Positions 7,374 to 15,955 of a DNA stretch of 40,801 nucleotides are shown piece by piece. Source of the stretch: Pseudomonadota bacterium (GTDB lineage Bacteria; Pseudomonadota; Alphaproteobacteria; Sphingomonadales; Sphingomonadaceae); the NCBI GenBank assembly GCA_023426225.1, contig JAFABD010000206.1, positions 1 through 40,801 on the forward strand, in the 5' to 3' direction. Position 1 is the first letter of the stretch; the number at the start of each line of letters is the position of its first letter. The position numbers were made by a program, and so were the translations under genes. The notes beneath the pieces were generated by a model. The model searched no databases. It saw nothing but the letters and a program-made list of their open reading frames with translations, and was not told where the DNA came from.

Positions 7374-9431
7374 GTGACGAGCCCCCATCCCTTCCACGCG
7401 CTCCACCATCAGGGGATGATCCGCACCGGCGTCTGCACGCCGCCCGTGCGCGTCGCCGACCCGCACGCCAATGCCGAAGCGACGATCGCGCTTGCCCGCC
7501 AGGGCGACCGGGCGGGCGCCGACCTGCTCGTCTTTCCCGAGCTCGGCCTCACCAGCTATGCGATCGACGACCTCCACCTTCAGGACGCGGTGCTCGCCGC
7601 GAGCGAAGCGGCAGTGGCGATGGTGGCAGAGGCGAGCCGCACGTTGCGCCCGGTTCTGCTCGTCGGCGCGGCGCTGCGTCGCAATGGCCGCGTCTACAAC
7701 TGCGCCGTGGCGATCGCACGCGGCAGAATCCTGGGCGTCGTCCCCAAGCAATATCTGCCGAACTATCGCGAATATTATGAAAAGCGCTGGTTCGCATCGG
7801 GGATCGGCATGGTTGGGCTGGACATCCGCGTCGCAGGACAGGTCGCCCCGTTCGGCACCGACCTGATCTTCGCGGCCGACACATTGGCCGACTTCACCTT
7901 TCACGTCGAAATCTGCGAAGACTACTGGGCGCCGACGCCGCCCTCGACCGCAGGTGCGCTCGCCGGCGCCCTGGTGCTGTGCAACCTTTCGGCATCGAAC
8001 ATCGTCGTCGGGAAGGCGCGCGAACGCGCGGTGCTCTGCGCATCGCAATCGGCGCGGACGCTCTCCGCCTATCTGTACTCGGCGGCAGGTGCCGGCGAAA
8101 GCACCACCGATCTCGCCTGGGACGGCCAGGGAATGATCTACGAACTGGGCGAGTTGCTCGCCGCGTCCGAACGGTTCGACGCGACGCAGGGCGTGGTACT
8201 CGCCGACGTCGATCTTGAGCGCCTGCGCCTCGAACGGTCGCGCAATGGCACCTTCAACGATAGCGACCGTGCCGCCGACTATCCGGAGCGCCGCTTCCGC
8301 CGGGTCGGTTTCGATCATCCGCTCGACGCGAGCGACCGCGGGCTCATTCGTCCGGTCCGGCGTTTCCCGTTCGTCCCCGACCATGCTGCCGAGCTCGAAG
8401 CCGATTGCTATGAGGCGTTCAATATCCAGGTCGAGGGCCTGCGCCAGCGGCTGCTGGCCACCGGCAGCCGCCATCTCGTCGTGGGGATTTCGGGCGGACT
8501 CGATTCAACGCATGCGCTGATCGTCGCGTGCAAGGCGATGGACCGGCTGGAACGCCCCCGCGCCGACATCCTCGCCTATACGATGCCGGGTTTCGCCACC
8601 AGCGAGGAAACGCGGGCCAATGCCTGGGCGCTGATGCGCGCGCTCGGCGTCACCGCAGCCGAAATCGACATCCGCCCCGCCGCGCGTCAGATGCTTGCCG
8701 ATATGGGGCACCCCTTTGCGAACGGGGAGCCCGTCTATGACGTGACGTTCGAAAATGTGCAGGCCGGGCTACGCACCGACTATCTTTTCCGTCTCGCCAA
8801 TCAGCATCACGGCTTCGTACTCGGCACCGGCGACCTTTCCGAACTCGCGCTCGGCTGGTGCACCTATGGCGTCGGCGACCAGATGAGCCACTATGCCGTC
8901 AACGCGGGCGTGCCCAAGACGCTGATCCAGTATCTGATCCGCTGGACGGTGCAGACCGGTCAGTTCACCGGCGAGGCCGCAGCGGTGCTCGAAGCGATCC
9001 TGTCGACCGAGATTTCACCCGAACTCGTCCCGGCGGATGCCGACGGCCGGATGCAAAGCACGCAGGATCGGATCGGTCCCTACGAACTCCACGATTTTTT
9101 CCTGCACTATGTCGTCCGCTATGGATTGCGGCCGTCGAAGATCGCGTTTCTCGCCTGGCACGCCTGGCACGACGTCGCGGCTGGCGCATGGCCGATCGGC
9201 TTTCCGGCCGAAGCGCGCAACGCCTATGATCTCCCGACGATCGCACGCTGGCTCGAGAGTTTCCTGCACCGCTTCTTCCAGACGAGCCAGTTCAAGCGTT
9301 CGGCGCTTCCCAATGGACCCAAAGTGTCGGCGGGCGGAGCGCTCAGCCCCCGCGGCGACTGGCGCGCGCCATCGGACAGCGTTGCAACCGCATGGATCGC
9401 CGAGCTCCGAAACGGGTTGCCGCCCGCCTGA
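7374..9431 (+). CDS. nadE: Glutamine-dependent NAD(+) synthetase
   Basis: A 685-residue two-domain enzyme of the long NadE type that converts deamido-NAD to NAD using ATP and glutamine. The N-terminal nitrilase-type glutaminase domain (about 1-310) has Glu56 (FPELGL), Lys125 (VPKQYLPNY) and Cys181 (EICEDYW) as its triad. The C-terminal synthetase domain has the PP-loop SGGLDSTHALI, then GTGDLSELALGWCTYG and STEISPEL. The GTG start at 7374 has GGAG 8 nt upstream; a Met at residue 15 is an alternative. The gene is a single unit, divergent from trxB and convergent with the histidine kinase gene (12-bp gap). Confidence 0.95.
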   Translation: MTSPHPFHALHHQGMIRTGVCTPPVRVADPHANAEATIALARQGDRAGADLLVFPELGLTSYAIDDLHLQDAVLAASEAAVAMVAEASRTLRPVLLVGAALRRNGRVYNCAVAIARGRILGVVPKQYLPNYREYYEKRWFASGIGMVGLDIRVAGQVAPFGTDLIFAADTLADFTFHVEICEDYWAPTPPSTAGALAGALVLCNLSASNIVVGKARERAVLCASQSARTLSAYLYSAAGAGESTTDLAWDGQGMIYELGELLAASERFDATQGVVLADVDLERLRLERSRNGTFNDSDRAADYPERRFRRVGFDHPLDASDRGLIRPVRRFPFVPDHAAELEADCYEAFNIQVEGLRQRLLATGSRHLVVGISGGLDSTHALIVACKAMDRLERPRADILAYTMPGFATSEETRANAWALMRALGVTAAEIDIRPAARQMLADMGHPFANGEPVYDVTFENVQAGLRTDYLFRLANQHHGFVLGTGDLSELALGWCTYGVGDQMSHYAVNAGVPKTLIQYLIRWTVQTGQFTGEAAAVLEAILSTEISPELVPADADGRMQSTQDRIGPYELHDFFLHYVVRYGLRPSKIAFLAWHAWHDVAAGAWPIGFPAEARNAYDLPTIARWLESFLHRFFQTSQFKRSALPNGPKVSAGGALSPRGDWRAPSDSVATAWIAELRNGLPPA

Positions 9432-9443
9432 TCGGCCGCCGGA

Positions 9444-11042
9444 TCAGTCGCGGACGAGCAGCCGAACCTTGCGCAGCAGTTCGACCGTCTCGAACGGCTT
9501 GCGCAGCACCGCAACCTCGGGACTGGCCACCGTGTCGAGCTTGTCGGACTCGGCAAAGCCGGTGACGACCAGCGCCGGGAGTGCGGGCCATTCGGCGCGG
9601 GCGGCGCGGATCACATCGGCGCCGCTCATCCCTGGCATCGCGAAGTCGACCACGAGCAGATGCGGTTCCATGCGACGGACCAGGTCCAGCCCGGCATTGC
9701 CGCTGTCGGCCTCCTCGACCGTGGCGCCGGCGGAAACCAGCATCTCGGTCAGCGTCGAGCGAACCTGAGGGTCGTCGTCGACAAGCGCAATCCGAACCCC
9801 CGAAAGGTCGAACCGCGTATCGGCACGCGTATCATCGTCGACCGCGCGGCGGGGCTGCGCTGCGGCGACGCGCAACAGCAGCGTGACGCGCGTTCCCTCA
9901 CCCGGCCGGCTTTCGATCTGAAGCGAGCCCCCGGACTGGCGAAGCACGCCGAATGCCATCGAAAGGCCCATGCCGGTACCCTTCCCGACTTCCTTCGTCG
10001 TGAAAAAGGGTTCGGCAGCGCGCGCCAGCACTTCGGGCGACATGCCGACGCCGCTGTCGGCAAGCGTGAGCGCGACATAATCCCCGGCGGGAAGGTCCGG
10101 CGCGACGATGCCGCTCCGCCGCTCGGCCGAAATGGTCAGCACCCCGCCATCGGGCATGGCATCGCGGGCGTTGAACGCGAGGTTGAGGATCGCCAGCTCG
10201 AGCTGGAGCGAATCGGCCTGGACATTCCAGGTAGGATCGATCGGCAGCACCCGCACCTGTCCCAGCGGCGCGACGGCCCGCTCGACCAGGCTGCGAACGC
10301 CTCCCACAAGCTCGCCCAACCGGACCGAGGTGACGTCGAGACGCTGCTTGCGCGAAAAGGCGAGAAGTTGCCCGGTCAGCGTACGTCCGCGCTCCACGGC
10401 ATCGAGTGCGCTCGCGCTCCACCGCACGACGCGATCGGCGTCGCCGGGCTTGCGCGCGATCAGTTCAAGGTTGCCGGCGACCGCCTGAAGCAGATTATTG
10501 AAATCATGCGCGATACCGCCGGTCAGTTGCCCTACGGCCTCGAGCTTCTGCGACTGCAGCAGCGCGGCCTCCGCCGCCTGGCGTTGCGCAACCTGACCAC
10601 GCAGTTCCTGGAGCGCGGCATCACGTTCGCGAACCAAGGCCGCCAACTGGTCGTTGTCCGCACGGAGCTTTTCCGCCGACGGCAAGACGGCAGCCCTCGG
10701 CAGCAAGCGCCACAGCGCAACGGCAGTCGTCAGCCCCGCCCCGGCGACGGCGACCCGAATCACGGCATCGACCCAATTGGCGCCGGCGATCAGGATTCCG
10801 ATCGTCATCACATGCGTCATGGCGCAAGCGACCAGAAAGGCCGCGAAACACCAGAACATCCAGCCGAAGGCGACATCGCGACGGCTGCGCACCAGCCGAA
10901 CCAATGCGAGCGCGATCGAGATGAAGGCAGCGGCGGTCAACAAGTCCGCCAGCGCGTCTGTCCAGAATAAGCTGGCGGGAAGCGCCGCCATGTGGCCAAG
11001 CGCAGCGCTGCCATCATGAGCGGTGGCGAACAGGTCCGGCAT
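9444..11042 (-). CDS. Hybrid sensor histidine kinase/response regulator with ethylene-receptor-like membrane domain
   Basis: A 532-residue membrane protein. Residues about 24-115 form three membrane segments resembling the ethylene-binding domain of plant ETR1 and cyanobacterial homologues: Asp33, Cys73 and His77 (in ACAMTHVM) match ETR1 Asp25, Cys65 and His69 with identical spacing, while the Tyr32 position is Phe40. A coiled coil (about 118-155) leads to a HisKA domain with phospho-acceptor His in GGIAHDFNNLL and an ATPase domain (NLAFNARDAMPDGG, DSGVGMS, GKGTGMGLSMAFG). A receiver domain from about residue 410 has VDDDPQVR, the phospho-Asp in VVDFAMPGMSG and the KPF lysine. GAGGGGA lies 7 nt before ATG 11042. 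No separate output regulator is adjacent. Confidence 0.9.
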   Translation of the reverse strand: MPDLFATAHDGSAALGHMAALPASLFWTDALADLLTAAAFISIALALVRLVRSRRDVAFGWMFWCFAAFLVACAMTHVMTIGILIAGANWVDAVIRVAVAGAGLTTAVALWRLLPRAAVLPSAEKLRADNDQLAALVRERDAALQELRGQVAQRQAAEAALLQSQKLEAVGQLTGGIAHDFNNLLQAVAGNLELIARKPGDADRVVRWSASALDAVERGRTLTGQLLAFSRKQRLDVTSVRLGELVGGVRSLVERAVAPLGQVRVLPIDPTWNVQADSLQLELAILNLAFNARDAMPDGGVLTISAERRSGIVAPDLPAGDYVALTLADSGVGMSPEVLARAAEPFFTTKEVGKGTGMGLSMAFGVLRQSGGSLQIESRPGEGTRVTLLLRVAAAQPRRAVDDDTRADTRFDLSGVRIALVDDDPQVRSTLTEMLVSAGATVEEADSGNAGLDLVRRMEPHLLVVDFAMPGMSGADVIRAARAEWPALPALVVTGFAESDKLDTVASPEVAVLRKPFETVELLRKVRLLVRD

Positions 11043-11220
11043 TCCGCGATCCCCTCAACGCGGGGTCAACCCGCGCCAGTCGGGCGTCTTAGTGTAATCC
11101 GGTGACAAACGAAACCTAAGGGGAATGCCAGTATTGCTCGTCGCGCGTCGTGGGATCCGCCCGCATCCTTCGGTAATCCGTCACAAATGCTGCGACAGAT
11201 CCGGCGTTCGTTGCAGCGAC

Positions 11221-11251
11221 GGAACAACCGGCAATCTTGCGGGCTAGTTCC
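11221..11251 (-). terminator. Stem-loop over the stop codon of the oxidoreductase gene
   Basis: Read on the minus strand, GGAAC and GTTCC enclose inner pairs CC/GG and GCAA/TTGC, with the TAG stop inside the left arm. There is no T-run, so it may act as an RNA 3' end or as a Rho-assisted terminator. The remaining roughly 180 bp up to the kinase gene (11043-11220) holds no recognisable gene. Confidence 0.35.
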
Positions 11252-12278
11252 ACCGACAGCGCAATCGACGTCCCTCACTTGCGCTTCGACGCGCCCATTC
11301 GATCAGTTGCAGTCCGTTCACCGCGTCCAGCGGATCCACCGGCGGCGGCGCACCGTGGCGAAGGCAAGCGCGGACGCCGGCATAAAAGCGGCGATAGTCT
11401 CCGCGTTCGGACAGTACGCGCTGCCGGCTTCCGTCGGCGAGCGTCAGCACGCCATGCTGTTCCGGCGCCTCGATTCCGAAGTCGGGCTGGTCAGCGCGAT
11501 GCTGCGCCCGCAACACCGCCTCCTGCGGGTCGAGTCCCTGCTTGCGAAAGCTTCCACGCAGCCCGTGAAGCGCAAAGCGCGGGCGTGGCTCCGCCACGAT
11601 CGGCGCCGACGCCAGTTCGACGCGGCGCGTGCCATAATGCAGCGTCAGATGAAAATAGTCGTCGACCTGCGAACCTGCCCGCTGGGCACCGATATCGGCG
11701 TCGATCGCATCGGGCAGACCGAACATCTGCAACGCCTGGTCGACCAGATGCGGCCCGAGATCGATCAGGACACCCCCGCCCTTGCCCGGCGCCTCGTGCC
11801 AATTGTCGCGCAGCGCAGGGCGATAACGATCCCAACAGGCACTCGCCAGCAGGATCTCGCCAAGCACTTCCTGCTCGAGCAGGCGCTTTACCGTCAGGAA
11901 ATCGCTGTCCCACCGCCGGTTGTGGAAGATGGTGAGCATTCGCCCGACGGCACGCGCTGCCGCCGCCAATTCGCGCGCCTCTCCGCTATCAAGGGCGATC
12001 GGCTTGTCGATCACCACATGCTTGCCCGCCTCGATCGCGGCACGCGCATAGGCGGCATGGCTGTCGTTCGGGGTGGCGATGATGACCAGTTCGATGTCGG
12101 ACATCGCCAGTACGGCCGCAAGCTCGGGAACCACCAGGGCCCCGGGGGCATCGGCCTCGACTTGCGAGCGCCGCGACGTCACGACGGCATCAAGCGCAAA
12201 CCCCTCGCTCGCACGGACCAAGGGGGCATGAAATGCGCGTCCCGCCAGACCATAGCCAACCAGCGCCGTTCGAATCAT
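11244..12278 (-). CDS. Gfo/Idh/MocA-family NAD(P)-dependent oxidoreductase
   Basis: A 344-residue dehydrogenase of sugars, inositols or related polyols. The N-terminal Rossmann fold has VGYGLAGRAFHAPL, then VIIATPNDSHAAYARAA and VVIDKPIAL, where the catalytic Lys of the EKP-type motif is preceded by Asp instead of Glu. The C-terminal domain has FHNRRWDSDFLTV and GPHLVDQALQMFG with the likely catalytic His. Length and motifs are closest to the YdgJ/YvaA branch; the substrate cannot be named. AGGGA stands 8 nt before ATG 12278. It lies 26 bp downstream of the SGNH-like gene in the same direction and is probably cotranscribed with it. Confidence 0.88.
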   Translation of the reverse strand: MIRTALVGYGLAGRAFHAPLVRASEGFALDAVVTSRRSQVEADAPGALVVPELAAVLAMSDIELVIIATPNDSHAAYARAAIEAGKHVVIDKPIALDSGEARELAAAARAVGRMLTIFHNRRWDSDFLTVKRLLEQEVLGEILLASACWDRYRPALRDNWHEAPGKGGGVLIDLGPHLVDQALQMFGLPDAIDADIGAQRAGSQVDDYFHLTLHYGTRRVELASAPIVAEPRPRFALHGLRGSFRKQGLDPQEAVLRAQHRADQPDFGIEAPEQHGVLTLADGSRQRVLSERGDYRRFYAGVRACLRHGAPPPVDPLDAVNGLQLIEWARRSASEGRRLRCRWN

Positions 12279-12304
12279 TGCTGTTCGTCCCTTACCTTCG
12301 CGAC

Positions 12305-13039
12305 CTACAGGCGTCGCGCCCGCAGCGCGGGTTCGATCGCCGCAATCATTGCGTCGTATCCCGCCTCGTTCGGCTCAACGCCCTCCCCCGCAAATTCGCG
12401 CCGTACCCCGCCGTCGGCGTCGGCCAAGGCGTTCCAATAGTCGATCCAAGCCGCGCCGGTGCGCAGCGCCTGGGCACGAAGCGCCTCGTTCAGCGCGCGG
12501 ACCGCGCCTGCTGCATCGACATCGGGCCGCGACGGGAAACCCCGTGCAGGCGGCACGGCGCCGATCATCACCGTCATATGATTGGCCCAGGCGATCTGAG
12601 TCATCATGCGCAGATTGTCGACGATGCGTTCGATTCCCGCCGGGCTGGGATCGGATACCAGGTCTTGGGCGCCGCCGAGCAGATGAAGAAAGCGCGGCTT
12701 GAGCGCGACGACATCGGCCATCATCCGCAGCAGCATCTGTCCGGTCTGCTGTCCGGCAATACCCCGCGCCACACGGCCGGCACGAAAGAAATCGGGCCGG
12801 CACGACATCCAGCTCGCCGTGAGACCGTCGCCCAGAAACACGATGTTGACCGGCGCCTTGGCGGCCAGGACCGTCCGGTTGCTCTCCGAATAGTGGTCGA
12901 GCCCTGCCCAATCGCGATCGGCGGGACACCCCGTCCCGACCGGCACCGGCCTTGCGGGCTCCTGAAGCCGTGGGCTGCCATGCGCAGCGATCGGCAAGGC
13001 CGCGGCGCCCATGAGCAACGTGCGTCGGACGATCAACAT
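12305..13039 (-). CDS. Exported SGNH/GDSL-fold protein lacking the catalytic residues
   Basis: A 244-residue protein with an export signal containing a twin-arginine-like start (VRRTLLMGAAALPIAA). The body clearly follows the SGNH hydrolase pattern: block I FLGDGLTASW, block II RGIAGQQTGQML, block III HLLGGAQDL and a final GEGVEPNEAGYDAM. Active members read GDS in block I, GTND in block III and DGVHPN at the end. Here Ser72 is Gly, the Asn is Gln, and the Asp and His are both Glu. The frame is intact, so this looks like a pseudoenzyme, not a decayed gene. ATG 13039 has GGGAG about 5 nt upstream; the frame is open for another 179 codons, but without similarity and across the divergent transpeptidase gene. 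It probably shares an operon with the oxidoreductase. Confidence 0.8.
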   Translation of the reverse strand: MLIVRRTLLMGAAALPIAAHGSPRLQEPARPVPVGTGCPADRDWAGLDHYSESNRTVLAAKAPVNIVFLGDGLTASWMSCRPDFFRAGRVARGIAGQQTGQMLLRMMADVVALKPRFLHLLGGAQDLVSDPSPAGIERIVDNLRMMTQIAWANHMTVMIGAVPPARGFPSRPDVDAAGAVRALNEALRAQALRTGAAWIDYWNALADADGGVRREFAGEGVEPNEAGYDAMIAAIEPALRARRL

Positions 13040-13258
13040 GCCACTCCCGTTCCGTGCCGCAGCCCGTCTGGCGGCTGCGCTCCATCGCTCACGCACTATG
13101 CGTTGCCGCGGTGACGAGGCAAGCAAGCGCGACGTAACGGCATCTTTGGGCGCATTCGTGTTGGCGGTGCAATCGGCGCTCGCACTTGCACATATTCTTC
13201 GCCTATTAGGGATCGGCTGGCTGCCTGGGCTGTTCCCAGCATTAAGGAGTAAGTGCTT
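13040..13258. promoter_or_regulatory. Divergent intergenic region with a hairpin before the transpeptidase gene
   Basis: The region of 219 bp separates the SGNH-like gene (minus) from the L,D-transpeptidase gene (plus) and must contain both promoters. A small hairpin, CTGGG-ctgtt-CCCAG (13225-13239), stands immediately before the AAGGAG ribosome-binding site (13244-13249). No clear -35/-10 pair was found. Confidence 0.35.
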
Positions 13259-14743
13259 GTGAAGTTGCGCGGGAATTGCGTTGGAGCGGGACATTGGTCG
13301 ATCTGGATGACGGCACTGGCCGCTGTTCCCATGAGCCCAGCCCTTGCCCAGCAGCAGCCCGCAGCGAACAACACGCCGCCCGCCCCGATCGCTCCGGCAC
13401 CGGTGCAGACGATGCCCCTGCCGACGCTCAGCGCCACCCAAGCCGATCAGCTCGCACAGGCCCTTGCGCAAGCCAGCTATTCGCAGGGGCTTCGCCACGA
13501 CAGCCCGGCACCGGCACGCCCCGCGGACAACGATGCACTGGTGCGCGCCGCCCTCGACTATGCCCGCGCGGTGCATTCGGGTCGGCTGGACGCGAGCGAT
13601 TTCGACACCAATTGGGGGCTGCGCCCGCCGGCATTCGATCCGTTGCCCGGCTTTACCGATGCCGTGCGCCGCGACCGGATCGCGGCTTGGCTACGCTCGT
13701 TGCCGCCGCCCTATGCAGGCTATGACGGGCTGCAGAAGGGCCTGATCGCCTATCGGCAGATCGAGGCGAACGGCGGCTGGAACAAGCTTGCCGCGGGCCC
13801 CGACCTCGCGCAGGGGGCGAGCGGCGCGCGTGTGGCGGCGCTGCGCAAACGCCTTGCAGTGGAGGATCCCGAGGTATCGCCGACCGGCGACAGCTTCGAT
13901 GCGGCGCTGAAGGAAGCCGTCGTGCGCGCCCAGCGGCGCTATGGCCTCAACCCCACCGGCGTGGTGTCGACGGGTACGCTCGCGGCATTGAATGTTTCGA
14001 CGCGCGACCGCATCCGGCAGATCATGGCGAACATGGAGCGGTGGCGCTGGTTGCCGGCGCAGCTGCCCGCGAAGCGAATTCAGGTCAATATCGCCGCAGC
14101 CGTTATGACTGTTTTTGAAGGTGATACACCGATCTTTTCAATGAAGGCCGTGACCGGACGCCCCGGCAACGAAACGCCGATGCTCCAGTCGCGCATCCAT
14201 TCGATCGTGCTCAATCCGCCGTGGAATGTGCCGACGAGCATCGCAACGAAGGAATTGTGGCCCAAGGGCGACGCCTATTTGCTGCGCAACGGCTACAAGA
14301 TCATCGGCACCGGGCCGAACCGCCGGCTTCAGCAGCAGCCGGGACCGCGCAGCGCGCTGGGATTGTACAAGTTCGATTTTGACAATTCTTTCTCGGTTTA
14401 TCTGCACGATACGCCGGCGCAGGCCGGATTTTCGCGGTTCAGCCGGCTCGAGAGCCATGGCTGCGTGCGGCTGGAAAAGCCCGCGCAACTGGCACAGCTG
14501 CTGCTTCGCAACGACCCCAACTGGCAGCCCGATCGGATTCAATCCGTGATCGTTGAGGGGAAAACTACGCGCGTTTCGCTGCAAGAACAGGATAAAGTCG
14601 CGGTGTTCCTGCTCTATTGGACGGCGTTCGCAGGAACGAATGGACAGATGAACTTTCGCGACGACCCCTATGGCTGGGATCGCGCGCTCGCCGAGAAGAT
14701 CGAGCGCCGATCGGCCATCACCGCGGCCGTCGCGGCGCGCTGA
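13259..14743 (+). CDS. L,D-transpeptidase (YcbB/LdtD-like)
   Basis: A 494-residue exported enzyme that crosslinks peptidoglycan 3-3 or attaches proteins to it. A signal peptide ends near ALAQQQPAANN. A scaffold domain (about 75-180) follows, then a peptidoglycan-binding domain (GASGARVAALRKRLAVED to GVVSTGTLAALNVS), and a YkuD catalytic domain from about residue 275 with HSIVLNPPWNVPTSI and SHGCVRLEKPAQLA containing catalytic Cys402 and its His/Arg partners. Of two in-frame GTG codons, 13259 has AAGGAG at 9 nt, whereas 13253 has it at only 3 nt, so I prefer 13259. The small lipoprotein gene follows after 21 bp. Confidence 0.92.
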   Translation: MKLRGNCVGAGHWSIWMTALAAVPMSPALAQQQPAANNTPPAPIAPAPVQTMPLPTLSATQADQLAQALAQASYSQGLRHDSPAPARPADNDALVRAALDYARAVHSGRLDASDFDTNWGLRPPAFDPLPGFTDAVRRDRIAAWLRSLPPPYAGYDGLQKGLIAYRQIEANGGWNKLAAGPDLAQGASGARVAALRKRLAVEDPEVSPTGDSFDAALKEAVVRAQRRYGLNPTGVVSTGTLAALNVSTRDRIRQIMANMERWRWLPAQLPAKRIQVNIAAAVMTVFEGDTPIFSMKAVTGRPGNETPMLQSRIHSIVLNPPWNVPTSIATKELWPKGDAYLLRNGYKIIGTGPNRRLQQQPGPRSALGLYKFDFDNSFSVYLHDTPAQAGFSRFSRLESHGCVRLEKPAQLAQLLLRNDPNWQPDRIQSVIVEGKTTRVSLQEQDKVAVFLLYWTAFAGTNGQMNFRDDPYGWDRALAEKIERRSAITAAVAAR

Positions 14744-14764
14744 CATATTGAGAGGGAGATTGGG

Positions 14765-15112
14765 ATGAAGCGCTTTGCACGGACCGCGCTGGTCGTCGCG
14801 GCGGCGGTCGGGCTTGCGGGCGGACTCGCCGGATGCGGGTCCAGCGACGAACAGGCGCCGCCGCCGCCCAACATGGAAGGAATCGACATTGCGCCGGACA
14901 ATGGCGTCGAGGCCAATGTCGTCACCGAGGCGCCGGCAGCCAACCGCATCGACAACCTGACCGCCGAGACCCCGCACCGTAACGAAAGCGAGGCCCACGC
15001 AAAGCCGGTCGTATCGGAAACCGAGCAGGTCCAGGACGACGCCGCGGCAACCGGCATGACCGCCCGTGTGGCGCGCGAAGACAGCGCCAACGAGACCGAA
15101 GCGGGACATTAA
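14765..15112 (+). CDS. Small acidic lipoprotein of unknown function
   Basis: A 115-residue protein with a clear lipoprotein signal: MKRFARTALVV, then GGLAGCGSSDEQ, with the lipidated Cys near residue 24. The mature part is acidic and low in complexity (PPPPNMEGIDIAPDNG, later SETEQVQDDAAAT) with no recognised domain. A GAGGGAGA-type ribosome-binding site precedes the ATG. It begins 21 bp after the L,D-transpeptidase gene and is probably on the same mRNA, which suggests a cell-envelope role. It has no C-terminal lysine, so a Braun-lipoprotein-like anchor function is not supported. Confidence 0.75.
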   Translation: MKRFARTALVVAAAVGLAGGLAGCGSSDEQAPPPPNMEGIDIAPDNGVEANVVTEAPAANRIDNLTAETPHRNESEAHAKPVVSETEQVQDDAAATGMTARVAREDSANETEAGH

Positions 15113-15200
15113 CCAACCGCGAGGCAAATATTTCGCTATTGTTTCAGTCGAGATACTTGCTTACATTCGCAACATCCGGTCGAAATCGTCGATCGGGCGG

Positions 15201-15239
15201 AGCCGGACGGCGTTTAACTCCCTTTTCCGTCGTCCGGCT
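15201..15239 (+). terminator. Stem-loop downstream of the lipoprotein gene
   Basis: AGCCGGACG (15201-15209) pairs with CGTCCGGCT (15231-15239), giving a 9-bp perfect stem with a 21-nt loop, followed by TTTCGCC. It is in the right place to end the transpeptidase-lipoprotein transcript, although the T-run is short. The rest of 15113-15309 shows no gene. Confidence 0.45.
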
Positions 15240-15309
15240 TTCGCCATAGAGCGAAGCCTCTTCGCGCCAGATTCCACCCAGCCGCCAGCGCATCATCGTC
15301 AAAGGATTG

Positions 15310-15347
15310 CCTGCCGCCGGGCCGATGGGGACCCGCCCGGCAGCAGG
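15310..15347 (-). terminator. Strong GC-rich stem-loop downstream of the minus-strand hypothetical gene
   Basis: On the minus strand CCTGCTGCCGGGC pairs with GCCCGGCGGCAGG over 13 bp with one wobble pair, with a 12-nt loop, and is followed by CAATCCTTTG. It lies 40 bp after the stop at 15387 and probably ends that transcript. Confidence 0.5.
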
Positions 15348-15386
15348 CGCGGTGGCGGGCGCAACGCGCTCCACCACCAAAGGGTT

Positions 15387-15809
15387 TCAGCGATGCGTTC
15401 GGCGCGTCGGGCGGCCACGGTTGACCACGGGCTGCGGGTTGCGCGCCCGGGCAATGCTCGCCATCAGCAGCGAACGCTGCGCGGGCGTAAAGCCCGCCGC
15501 CTCGAACGCATCGCATTCGGCGGGAGCAACGTCGTCACCATCGTGCCATGCCAGCACCGCGAAGCGCCGGAGCGCCTCCAGCCGGGCATCGGCGAGACGC
15601 GGATTGGGGCGCTGTCCGCCGAAGATCATGCCCAGTGCAACCGCCAGCCGCCCCGGCGTCGCCAGCGAACGGCGGCCGTCACGGCGCGCAATCGCGATCA
15701 CCTGCCATTCGAGCGCGGAGAAGGTCGCCTGTCGGACCGACGGCGCACCACGGCGGCCGCCGTCAAGAAGCGAGCGATCCTGCGCGGGATCGAAGGAAAG
15801 ATACGCCAT
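15387..15809 (-). CDS. Conserved hypothetical protein (LEALRR-type), related to the gene at 16169
   Basis: A 140-residue, probably cytoplasmic and helical protein with a basic C-terminus (PVVNRGRPTRRTHR). I do not recognise a named domain. The core FSALEWQVIAIARRDG, then PGRLAVALGMIFGG and ADARLEALRRFAVLAWHDG, resembles the divergently encoded neighbour at 16169 (LSELEQMALAIGLRDA and SRPALEALRGYAHHRDG). ATG 15809 is favoured by GGAGG 6 nt upstream; the frame is open for 74 more codons, but without another good ribosome site. A sigma-70-like promoter lies about 120-145 bp upstream. Confidence 0.65.
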   Translation of the reverse strand: MAYLSFDPAQDRSLLDGGRRGAPSVRQATFSALEWQVIAIARRDGRRSLATPGRLAVALGMIFGGQRPNPRLADARLEALRRFAVLAWHDGDDVAPAECDAFEAAGFTPAQRSLLMASIARARNPQPVVNRGRPTRRTHR

Positions 15810-15917
15810 CAGCAGCCTCCATCGCCCACCACCGGGCAGGCGAGTTCCGTGGGCGGCCGTCATCGCGCCGCATGAGAATGTCGTTGAAGGGCAAAGCCGC
15901 GGGCCCGCCCCGTTTTC

Positions 15918-15955
15918 GTACCATTCGGTATATAAATGCGGAACGGCACCGTCAA
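15918..15955 (-). promoter_or_regulatory. Sigma-70-like promoter with overlapping GTACC-N4-GGTAT motif
   Basis: On the minus strand TTGACG (15955-15950) is followed, after exactly 17 bp, by TATACC (15932-15927). The -10 element overlaps GTACCATTCGGTAT (15918-15931), whose core TACC-attc-GGTA is a perfect inverted repeat of the kind bound by dimeric repressors such as the TetR family (inference). It would drive the hypothetical gene starting at 15809. The whole 15810-16168 interval (359 bp) holds only regulatory-looking sequence. Confidence 0.5.

Noticed and set aside
11066..11278. Possible 70-residue minus-strand gene between the kinase and oxidoreductase genes
   Set aside because: It overlaps the end of the oxidoreductase gene on the same strand, lacks a ribosome site and has no recognisable sequence.
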